In this document: positions 19,654-30,052 of the stretch, one piece after another
Position numbering within the stretch: the stretch's first letter is position 1
Layout of the letters: the number at the start of each line of letters is the position of its first letter
Source of the DNA: Siphonodentalium dalli
Lineage: Eukaryota; Mollusca; Scaphopoda; Gadilida; Siphonodentaliidae
Length of the DNA stretch: 64,000 bases
NCBI GenBank assembly: GCA_032622095.1
Contig: CP136063.1
Location: 85,227,980 to 85,291,979 of the forward strand
Direction of reading: 5' to 3'
Program-made: the position numbers and the translations under genes
The notes under the pieces: model-generated
What the model was told of the DNA's origin: nothing
The model's database searches: none
The model's input: only the letters and a program-made list of their open reading frames with translations

Positions 19654-19992
19654 TTCATGTCGTCTCAGTTTCTATGTTCATAATTTTTCAGAGGATATGT
19701 CCGACCAATTTTCACTAAGAAACAAACGTGGCAACCGGCTGTCAGACTCCATAGTTTCATCATCGTCGACATGATCTTTATTAAAAAATACACAATACAG
19801 GTGAAGACGAAAGACGCATACAAACATATTACAAACGAAGAAGAACACGGAACGCGTACAGTATAACTGGACAGCATCACGACATTAACACATTGAAACA
19901 TCACAACACAGCAATCCAAACACACATTCATGATGCAACCTGAAATATACTAATATCAAGTATTTTAAAATAAATATTCCAATTTTTCATCG

Positions 19993-21350
19993 TCAAATTT
20001 TTGCAAATAATGACCAGTGATCATGGAACATTTCTAAAGGAAATCTTTCACTGTCTACTAGTATTCTATATTTGATATCGTGCATGAAGAAAAATGCGAT
20101 GTCTGTTCTAGATATGTTTTTTCGATGGCTGTACACTCTGTTTCTGCATGACCAGATTACTTGCCTATATGTGGCTAAAATATGTAGATATGTCCCCAGA
20201 TGTGCAGGCGATAAAGCATTTGTTAGCATAGCTGGACTCACCGAGAATAAAATTAATCTGGCTTCTATGCGAAGTGGTCCGCCTACTAATCTGACTAATA
20301 GTTCATAAAGAGCGTTTCTGATAAAAAAAATTAATTTTCAATGTAAAAAGCGGTGATATAATGGCTCCGCTTCGTGGCAAAATATACAATTATATGTTCT
20401 GGAGATATTTAAAGAGCGTAATAAACTTTGACACAATATGGTGTTGTGAGAAATGATCCATGATGCACGTCTTCCTAAAGGTTCCATAAAACTGTGACCA
20501 CCAGTTCCCAGACGCGCGCAAAAGGCACGTCTGGAAACAGCAGTTTCACTTTAGGAACGACTTTATCTTTATTTATGAGTAAATTGTAATAATCGCATGT
20601 TTTCATATTAATATGATCAATATTTGCAAAATCTATGGAACGTAACAGTTGTTAACAGGACTTGTAAAATGGGGAGGGGGTCAATGTATGTGGAGCGGAA
20701 TTCGAAAATAAAATCGGATTATAATGTCTTAGTTGCAGTCCGAGCCAATATCTGGCAAAGTATAACCATTTCTTGTCATCTGCGGAATAAATAACTTGTC
20801 GGATATGATTCAGATGAAAGGCTTTCTTTTAAAGATCAATGTTGACTACGGCTAAGTCGCCGTCAACATAATCTTGAAAGAGAACTTTGCGTTTGACTAG
20901 TTCAATTTTAGAGCCTCAAATAAAACGAAACATTTGTCTTTGAAATATGTCATGATAAAAGCGAGGTAACTCTAAAATTTGTCCGACATACCATAGTTTG
21001 CTACAAGTGAAAACTTTTGATACAGTTGTCTTTCCGTGATAGGATAATCGGCGGGAAGTCCATAAATTTAGTATTTTTTCGTACTTTATCCAAATTGAGT
21101 GCCAAATGTCGTCTGAGGTTATGTTCTTTCCGAAATTAATCCCTAGTAATTTTTGGGGTCCGTCAGGCCATGAAATTCCGAATGCATGATCATCGGATAC
21201 ACGGAATTTACCAAATTGTAGGCCTTTTGTCTTATTGATATTAATTTTGGACCCTGAAGCTCTGCCATAGCGCTGTGCTAGTATTAAAAAACGTTTAACT
21301 GATTCTTCATCTTTACAAAAGGCTGTTGAATCATCGGCTAGAAATTCCAA
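19993..21350 (-). pseudogene. non-LTR (LINE-type) reverse transcriptase, 3' half, decayed
   Basis: The minus strand from 21,350 to 20,916 is an uninterrupted 144-residue frame. It starts at the catalytic FLADDSTAF box and follows the LINE reverse transcriptase order: ASGSKININKTKG, then KLLGINFG, then LNLWTSRRLSYHGKTTVSKV. Downstream, in shifted frames, are a short Cys/His motif (CIFCHEAEPLYH, about 20,400) and the typical C-terminal tail (IWSCRNRV, IKYRILVDSERF), ending with a stop at 19,993. The endonuclease and the N-terminal fingers of the RT are missing: the frame begins abruptly at 21,350, where array-core homology resumes (CAGCGCGACACC). The style suggests the L1/Tx1-like group, but clade assignment is a guess. 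Frameshifts and the missing front make it non-functional. Confidence 0.8.
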
Positions 21351-21912
21351 CAGCGCGACACCCTTTTCAGCAATAAATTATCCACAGAAGACACGTCTGC
21401 ACGGCAATCGAAACAGCATCCAATTATAACACTTCTGACAATAAAATTTAGGTATTTATTTTGACCCTAGTATGTTCTGGAAATTAGAATAGAGTTATAC
21501 TTCGTTTGGTGACGAATAAGCGAGATCAAGGAATCAGGGAGCTAAATGTGTTCTAGAGTCCGGGAGCGAGTACACCGTGGAATGCTAAAGGTGAAGGTAA
21601 CTGAAGAATGACCTTCACCTGATACAGGCGACACGTTATTAAAGGATGACATCGCGTTTATTTGATTTTTACATCATATCTAAATAATTTAAACTGGTCA
21701 ATGAATGGGGGAATGGATTTTTGTGAGCCGGAAATTTATTTAACTAGCTGCTGTAGTTCTGGGTTTTTCCAGATCAAATTTGGCTGTGGGATAGCCCTGT
21801 CGTACACTTTGGGGATTTATTTTAAAACGTAAACACAGGACCTATGATTTTTCTTGCATTTTCGTGATCAACTGGTGTCAATCTAGCTGGGTAAACATCA
21901 CTGGTATCACGC
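21351..21912. repeat. right flank of the retrotransposon locus, homologous to the array core (U0)
   Basis: Nearly identical to the right part of the unit cores (for example 24,218-24,772), from CAGCGCGACACC through TTTGGTGACGAATAAGCGAG and GGTGAAGGTAACTGAAGAAT to AAACATCACTGGTA. It then passes directly into TCACGCATTCCGAGCAGTAT, the start of unit 1, without the right inverted arm that follows this point in every later unit. Confidence 0.85.
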
Positions 21913-22076
21913 ATTCCGAGCAGTATTCTCGGTTCCCAAGAGTTAGCAAATTGTAACTCACTTGGTTATAAACCATGTTGCTTACTCCACTGACGACTAC
22001 ATGTTTCATTCTCGTTGTTTGTGTACCTTCTGAGGCGGCATTCATTTTAAATGATGTACTGCAGTATGGAGTTTAT

Positions 22077-22263
22077 GGAGTTGTTGACTCATGGCTGTAT
22101 AGTCATGTGTGTGGTTTATGGGAAAACCCAAGTGTGGTTGTATGGTCATGGGTGAGGTGTATGTGTATAAAGCGAGTGGCTACATGGCCACTTTTGTGGT
22201 GTTTATGTATATATAGCATGATTGTGTGGTCGTGGGTGAGTTGTGCAGTTGGACATTTGGTGG
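22077..22263 (+). repeat. minisatellite of U1 (short form, about 4-5 repeats)
   Basis: Repeats of 42-44 bp on the pattern TGTATGGTCATGGGTGAGGT followed by a TGTGTGTATA-type stretch. Joined directly to the truncated right-arm tip (GGAGTTTATGGAGTTG). Confidence 0.8.
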
Positions 22264-22575
22264 CTATCACTTTCCATTATAACTTAAGTATATGCTAATC
22301 GATTGGGAGATAATGTCAAAGAGTTCCCCATCTTGGTAGCCTTTTATACGCACAGTTCAGAACAATGGAGGAAACGGCTTTCCTGACATTAGTCAATCAA
22401 TCTTGATGCAAAAGGCCCAGAATTTTATGTTAGTAAGCTTCTTTTTTTTTACTCTTCTCCTAGTTTGACTTTCTAAATGGCCTTCTGGTCAACCTGCCAG
22501 TGCTTTACGCTGGTTATTTATGTCATTCTAGTGTACTGGGTGTGGGGACGCCTACCCCGATAGACGTGTTATCTG

Positions 22576-25500
22576 GGCTGACACCAACTTACCTGTAATG
22601 GTTGCACATGTTTTTGGGCCAGAGTAGGCACATAATTAATCCCCTCTCAGTTCAGTTTCAGAGTTCTGCTTATTTCCGTTCAAAATCATGGCCAGAATTT
22701 TTCGGCAAAATTACAGACTGCATGATTTAAAATTAAATTGTCGTGTCGCATAAGGTACTGGGACAACCAGAATAGAACATACATTGTCAGCTGATTAAGT
22801 AACATGTTTAATAACCAAGTTAATCACAATGTGATACCTTTACAGAAGAGCAGAGAATAATGTCTGGGATATATTTGAAGATATCAACTTTTCTACCAAA
22901 TGCTGTGGATATTTTGCAAGCCAGCTTGAGTATATTTTCCTAAAAACACATCAGTGTGACGCATTTAAGAAGGATCAAAACAATAAACACACAATATAGT
23001 TCCATTTTACTTGAAAATTTTTTTGCAAACCTGAAAAGTTATTTTTTTGTCGATTTTGAGAGAAAATTCCAATAATGTTGGTAATGTAATAGTGCACTTA
23101 TCCATGCTGCATCATACATGTTAGTATTCAATGTACATATGACAGAACAGCCAATTTTATTCATCATCCACAAATTTTAAGCGATTGCATGACACGAGGG
23201 ACCAATTTTGACGGCCATTTTTAGCCAAAGTGACAATTTTGGATCCATTGAGTTGAAATATTCATAAGTAATTGTTTGCCTCACTTACTTTGCACAGTTC
23301 TGCCCATTTCTTGTTGAAATATGACTAGAATCCCAATGGTGATTTTTGGTGAAATTTCATACCGCGTTCTGTAAAATCAAAATATGGAGGGATCAGAAGG
23401 GGCTGGGATCCCAAGAATGCCATATTTCATTGCTCCAGTGACCAGTGAACATAACCAATAAAAAGGTAAGTCACATTTCGAACCAGTTCCATACAGAAGA
23501 AACTGGTCTAAATTTAGAAGATATTAGTGAAAAAAAGTCAAATTTTCCACTTACGGCTGCCATTTTGACGGTCATCTTGGACGGGGAGTTCCAATTTCGC
23601 CATAAGTGTGTGCCATTATAACGCGCTGAGTCATACTTGCTGTATATGCCTAATTTTAAATCGCATATTTCATGGTAAAATTAATTCCGACATTTAATAA
23701 ATTATATAATCACGAAACGCTCTTTAAATTCGGAAAACCCCTTTAAAGAGGGGTTAAAGTGAATGTTCAGCGTGGCTCCATAGCTAATATCAATTGGAAT
23801 GTGAATATGTACATATGTGCAAAAGTTCATGCTTTAGTCACGAAGTGAACAATTCTATTACTAATCTACTCCACTATATTGGTTATCGCTAACCAGCTAG
23901 ATTAACGTCTTAATTCGTTTAATCGTTTTTATTAAAATTCAAGACCCACAAACAAATTGAATTTTTATCAATATAACTATATTTTATTTTATTAATAGTA
24001 CCCCGGTTAAGGGGAGAGAAAACTAGCCATAAGGCTCATTGCAGTGTTCCTCCGCACGGAAATCTTTAGTAAAAGGCGAAAGATTTATTCGTGTTTGAGG
24101 AGAAACCAGAGCTAAAAGATATATAAATTCAGAAACAGCCCAACCTAGCAGGCTGCTCCACCAAAGAAGGTGTGATATAAACAAAGAGAAATTACAACAA
24201 AGAGAAATTACAACAGCGCGACACCTTTTTTCAGCGTTAAAGGAATTATCCGCACAAGTCATTGCACGACAATCGAAACAATATCCAATTATAACACGTG
24301 TGACAATAAAATTTAGGTATTTATTTTGACCCTAGTATGTTCTGGAAATTAGAATAGAGTTATACTTCGTTTGGTGACGAATAAGCGAGATCAAGGAATC
24401 GGGGAGCTAAATGTGTTCTATAGTCCGGGAGCGAGTACACCGTGGAATTGCTAAAGGTGAAGGTAACTGAAGAATGACCTTCACCTGATACATGCGACAC
24501 GTTATTAAAGGATGACATCGCGTTTATTTGATTTGTACATCATATCTAAATAATTTAAACTGGTCAATGAATGGGGGAATGGATTTTTGTGAGCCGGAAA
24601 TTTATTTAACTAGCTGCTGTAGTTCTGGGTTTTTCCAGATCAAATTTGGCTGTGGGATAGCCCTGTCGTACACTTTGGGGATTTATTTTAAAACGTAAAC
24701 ACAGGACCTATGATTTTTCTTGCATTTTCGTGATCAACTGGTGTCAATCTAGCTGGGTAAACATCACTGGTATAGCGGATTAAGGCAAATTTTCAAGACA
24801 ATTGTTCAAATTGTGACTAAAGCATGAAACTTTTCACATATGTAGATATACATATACTTATTGGTATTAGATATGGAGCCACGCTGAAATTTCAATTTAC
24901 CCCTCTTTTAAGGGGTTTTCAGAATTTAAAGAGCGTTTCATGATTATATAAATTGTTAAATGTCGCAATTAATCTTACCATGAAATATGCTATTTAAAAT
25001 TAGGTATATACAATAAGCATGACTCTGAGAGATATAATGCCACATTTTTATGGTAAAATTGGAGCTCCCCGTCCAAGATGGCCATCGAAATGGCAACTGA
25101 AAGAGGACATTTTACGTTTTTCACTAATATCTTCTAGATCAGGTTCTGCTGTATGGAACTGGTTCGGAAATGTGACTTTATTTTGAATTTTTCGTGTTAG
25201 TGATCATTGGAGCAATGAAATAAGCCATTTGAATTATCCCAGTCCCTTCCGATCCCTCAATAAGTAGATTATACAGAACTCCGTGTGAAATTTCACCAAA
25301 AATCAAAGTTAGAATTCTAGTCAAATTTTAACAAGAAATTGAGAGAACTGTGCAAATTAAGTGAGGCATACAAATACTTATGAATATTTGAACTCAATGG
25401 AACAAAAATTGTCACTTTGTTAGAAAACTGATGGCTGTCAAAATGGCGGCCAAAACCTGACAAATTTGTAAATATTGACCCATCATGCCACGCAATCGCT

Positions 25501-26000
25501 TATAAGTTGCGATTGACAAATGCAATTGGCTATGCTGCCTTATATACATTGAATATTCTCACATCTATGATGCACATTGGTTAGTTTAGATATATAAATG
25601 TAACCACTGACATTACCAGAATTATTGGACTTTTATATCACAACTTGACATAAAAATCGGCCAAATTTATTTACTTTTCAGGTTTTGACCAATTATTCAA
25701 GTATATGGAACTATCTTTGGTATCAAAGATGTTTTTGATCTGTCTTAAATGCGTCACACTAATGTGTTTTTAGACAACATTGCTCAAGATGGCTTCCAAA
25801 ATGGCAACCACATTTGGTAAAAAAAAATTCACGCATTCCGAGCAGTATTCTCGGTTCCCAAGAGTTAGCAAATTGTAACTCACTTGGTTATAAACCATGT
25901 TGCTTACTCAACTGACGACTACATGTTTCATTCTCGTTGTTTGTGTACCTTCTGAGGCGGCATTCATTTTAAATGATGTACTGCAGTATGGAGTTTATGG
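22576..26000. mobile_element. foldback-like inverted-repeat element 1 (right tip deleted)
   Basis: Left arm 22,576-23,891, core 23,892-24,772, right arm 24,773 to about 26,000. The arms are imperfect reverse complements along their whole length. Examples: GTGTGACGCATTTAAG on the left against CTTAAATGCGTCACAC on the right; CCAGTTCCATACAG against CTGTATGGAACTGG; GCGTGGCTCCATA against TATGGAGCCACGC. The right arm stops about 200 bp short of the full end because U2 has the short form. Confidence 0.85.
23892..24772. repeat. core of the array unit (U1 example)
   Basis: Homologous at both ends to the retrotransposon locus at 19,438-21,912. The left part matches 19,438-19,628 and the right part (from CAGCGCGACACC) matches 21,351-21,912. 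The roughly 1.7 kb with the reverse transcriptase is replaced by about 140 bp that includes a directly doubled AACAAAGAGAAATTAC. On the minus strand U1 has an 80-codon frame here (24,262-24,023) that is shifted in later units, so it is not treated as a gene. Confidence 0.75.
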
Positions 26001-29000
26001 AGTTGTTGACTCATGGCTGTATAGTCATGTGTGTGGTTTATGGGAAAACCCAAGTGTGGTTGTGTGGTCATGGGTGAGGTGTGTGTGTATAAAGCGAGTG
26101 GCTACATGGACACTTGTGTGGTGTTTGTGTATATATAGCATGATTGTGTGGTCGTGGGTGAGTTGTGCAGTTGGACATTTGGTGGCTACCACTTTCCATA
26201 ATAACTTAAGTATATGCTAATCGATTGGGAGATAATGTCAAAGAGTTCCGCATCTTGGTAGCCTTTTATACGCACAGTTCAGCACAATGGAGGAAACGGC
26301 TTTCCTGACATTAGTCAATCAATCTTGATGCAAAAGGCCCAGAATTTGATGTTAGTAAGATACTTTTTTTCTACTCTTCTCCTAGTTTGACTTTCTAAAT
26401 GGCCTTCTGGTCAACCTGCCAGTGCTTTACGCTGGTTATTTCTGTCATTCTAGTGTACTGGGTGTGGGGACGCCTACCCCGATAGACGTGTTACCTGGGC
26501 TGACACCAACTTACCTGTAATGGTTGCACATGTTATTGGGCCAGAGTAGGCACATAATTAATCCCCTCTCAGTTCAGTTTCAGAGTTCTGCTTATTTCCG
26601 TTCAAAATCATGGCCGGAATTTTTCGGCAAAATTACATACTGCATGATTTAAAATTAAATTGTCGTGTCGCATAAGGTACTGGGACAACCAGAATAGAAC
26701 ATACATTGTCAGCTGATTAAGTAACATGTTTAATAACCAAGTGAATCGCAATGTGATACATTTACAGAAGAGCAGAGAATAATGTCCGGGATATATTTGA
26801 AGATATCAACTTTTCTACCAAATGCTGTGGATATTTTGCAAGCCAGCTTGAGTATATTTTCCTAAAAACACATCAGTGTGACGCATTTAAGAAGGATCAA
26901 AACAATAAACACACAAGATAGTTCCATTTTACTTGAAATTTGTTTTTCAAACCTGAAAAGTTATTTTTTTGTCGATTTTGAGAGAAAATTCCAATAATGT
27001 TGGTAATGTAATAGTGCACTTATCCATGCTGCATCATACATGTTAGTATTCAATGTACATATGACAGAACAGCAAATTTTATTCATCATCCACAAATTTT
27101 AAGCGATTGCATGGCACGAGGGGACAATTTTGACAGCCATTTTTAGCCAAAGTGACAATTTTGGATCCATTGAGTTGAAATATTCATAAGTAATTGTTTG
27201 CCTCACTTACTTTGCACAGTTCTGCCCATTTCTTGTTGAAATATGACTAGAATCCCAATGGTGATTTTTGGTGAAATTTCATACTGCGTTCTGTAAAAAT
27301 CTAAATAATGAGGGATCAGAAGGGGCTGGGATCCCAATAAATGCCATATTTCATTGCTCCAGTGACCAGTGAACATAACCAATAAAAAGGTAAGTCACAT
27401 TTCGAACCAGTTCCATACAGAATAAACTGGTCTAAATTTAGAAGATATTAGTGGAAAAAAAGTTAAATTTTCCACTTACGGCTGCCATTTTGACAGTCAT
27501 CTTGGACGGGGAGTTCCAATTTCGCCCTAAGTGTGTGCCATTATAACGCGCTGAGTCATACTTGCTGTATATGCCTAATTTTAAATCGCATATTTCATGG
27601 TAAGATTAATTCCGACATTTAATAAATTATATAATCACGAAACGCTCTTTAAATTCGGAAAACCCATTAAAAGAGGGGTTAAAGTGAATTTTCAGCGTGG
27701 CTCCATATCTAATATCAATTGGTATGTGAATATGTGCAAAATTTCATGCTTTAGTCACGAAGTGAACAATTCTGTTTCTAATCTACTCCACTATATTGGT
27801 TATCGCTAACCAGCTAGATTAACGTCTTAATTCGTTTAATCAATTATTAAAATTCAAGCCCCACAAACAAATTGAATTTTAATAGATATAATTATATTTT
27901 GTTGTATTAATAGTACCCCGGTTAAGGGGAGAGAAAATAGCCATAAGGCTCATTGCAGTGTTCCTCCGCACGGAAATCTTTAGTAAAAGGCGAAAGATTT
28001 ATTCGTGTTTGAGGAGAAACCAGAGCTAAAAGATATAAAATTCAGAAACAGCCCAACCTAGCAGGCTGCTCCACCGAAGAAGGTGTGATATGAAACAAAG
28101 AGAAATTACAACAAAGAGAAATTACAACAGCGCGACACCTTTTTTCAGCGATAAAGGAATTATCCGCACAAGTCATTGCATGACAATCGAAACAATATCC
28201 AATTATAACACTTGTAACATTAACATTTAGGTATTTATTTTGACCCTCGTATATTCTGGAAATTAGAATAGAGTTATACTTCGTTTGGTGACGAATAAGC
28301 GAGATCAAGGAATCAGGGAGCTAAATGTGTTCTAGAGTCCGGGAGCGAGTACACCGTGGAATGCTAAAGGTGAAGGTAACTGAAGAATGACCTTCACCCG
28401 ATACAGGCGACACGTTATTAAAGGATGACATCGCGTTTATTTGATTTGTACATCATATCTAAATAGTTTAAACTGGTGAATGAATGGGGGAATGGATTTG
28501 TGTGAGCCGGAAATTGATTTAACTAGCTGCTGTAGTTCTGGGTTTTACCAGATCAAATTTGGATGTGGGATAGCCCTGTCGTACACTTTGGGGGTTTATT
28601 TTAAAACGTAAACACATGACCTATGATTTTTCTTGCATTTTCGGGATCAACTGGTGTCAATCTAACTGAGTAAACATCACTGGTATAGCGGATTAAGGCA
28701 AATTTTCAAGACAATTGTTCAAATTGTGACTAAAGCATGAAACTTTGCACATATGTAGATATACATATACTTATTGGTATTAGATATGGAGCCACGCTGA
28801 AATTTCAATTTACCCCTCTTTTAAGGGGTTTTCAGAATTTAAAGAGCGTTTCATGATTATATAAATTGTTAAATGTCGCAATTAATCTTACCATGAAATA
28901 TGCTATTTAAAATTAGGTATATACAATAAGCATGACTCTGAGAGAGATATAATGCCACATTTTTATGGTAAAATTGGAGCTCCCCGTCCAAGATGGCCAT

Positions 29001-29740
29001 CGAAATGGCAACTGAAAGAGGACATTTTTACGTTTTTCACTAATATCTTCTAGATCAGGTTCTGCTGTATGGAACTGGTTCGGAAATGTGACTTATTTTG
29101 AATTTTTCGTGTTAGTGATCATTGGAGCAATGAAATAAGCCATTTGAATTATCCCAGTCCCTTCCGATCCCTCAATAATTAGATTATACAGAACTCCGTA
29201 TGAAATTTCACCAAAAATCAACGTTAGAATTCTAGTAAAATTTTAACAAGAAATTGAGAGAACTGTGCAAATTAAGTGAGGCATACAAATACTTATGAAT
29301 ATTTGAACTCAATGGAAAACAAATTGTCACTTTGTCTGAAAACTGATGGCTGTCAAAATGGCGGCCAAAACCTGAAGAATTGTAAATATTGCCCCATCAT
29401 GCCATGTAATCGCTTACAAGTTGTGATTGACAAATGCAATTGGATATGCTGTCTTATATACATTGAATATTCTCACATCTATGATGCACATTGGTTAGTT
29501 TAGTTATATAAATGTAACCACTGACATTACCAGAATTATTAGACTTTTATATCACAACTTGACATAAAAATCGGCCAAATTTATTTACTTTTCAGGTTTG
29601 GACCAATTATTCAAGTATATATCATTGGTATCAAAGATGTTTTGATTTGTCTTAAATGCGTCACACTAATGTGTTCTTAGACAACATTACTCAAGATGGC
29701 TTCCAAAATGGCAACCACATTTGGTAATTGTTTTTCACGT
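25835..29740. repeat. array unit U2 (3,906 bp)
   Basis: Short form like U1 in its minisatellite part, but its arms and core (from about 26,500) already carry most variants of U3-U5. It is intermediate in sequence. Confidence 0.9.
26000..26187 (+). repeat. minisatellite of U2 (short form)
   Basis: Same junction and repeat number as U1; a few substitutions (GTGTGGTCATGG for GTATGGTCATGG). Confidence 0.8.
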
Positions 29741-30052
29741 ATTCCGAGCAGTATTCTCGGTTCCCAAGAGTTAGCAAATTGTAACTCACTTGGTTATAAA
29801 CCTTGTTGCTTACTCCACTGACGACTACATGTTTCATTCTCGTTGTTTGTGTACCTTCTGAGGCGGCATTCATTTTAAATGATGTACTGCAGTATGGAGT
29901 TTACCAAAAATTTCTTTTGGGACTCTATCTATATTTTTAATCAGAAATGGGCAGAACGTCTAAACGGAACTGAGTGAAACCATATTATGTGGCTACTCTC
30001 GACCGTTAGCATAAAATCAATTTAATATATGGTGTATATCACAATGGCAGCC
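26498..30052. mobile_element. foldback-like inverted-repeat element 2 (complete)
   Basis: Left arm 26,498-27,808, core 27,809-28,684, right arm 28,685-30,052. The outermost bases GGCTG and CAGCC mirror each other. Inside them GAGTAGGCACATAAT pairs with ATTATGTGGCTACTC, and AATAACCAAGTGAAT with the diverged TCACTTGGTTATAAA. No target duplication is visible around the ends. Confidence 0.85.

Larger units (their letters stand above)
21913..25834. repeat. array unit U1 (3,922 bp)
   Basis: Short form: the minisatellite is only about 0.2 kb and the outer tip of the right arm is missing. Substitutions shared with U2 but not with later units include ATGTTGCTTACT at 21,975 (TTG in U3-U9). At its end the right arm finishes in GGTAAAAAAAAATTCACG rather than GGTAATTGTTTTTCACG. 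Confidence 0.9.

Noticed and set aside
21975-22298. 107-codon frame with a signal-peptide-like start in U1 (and 25,897-26,220 in U2)
   Set aside because: The start lies in the right-arm tip and the rest is minisatellite. The ATG is TTG in all later units and the long minisatellite breaks the frame.
27597-27809. 70-codon frame repeated in units U2-U8 (also at 32,899, 38,197, 43,494, 48,714, 53,799 and 58,884)
   Set aside because: It lies in the left inverted arm and is preserved only as well as the surrounding non-coding DNA. No signal, domain or family likeness.
29276-29503. 75-codon frame repeated in most units
   Set aside because: It lies in the right inverted arm, with no domain and no codon-position bias in the differences between copies.
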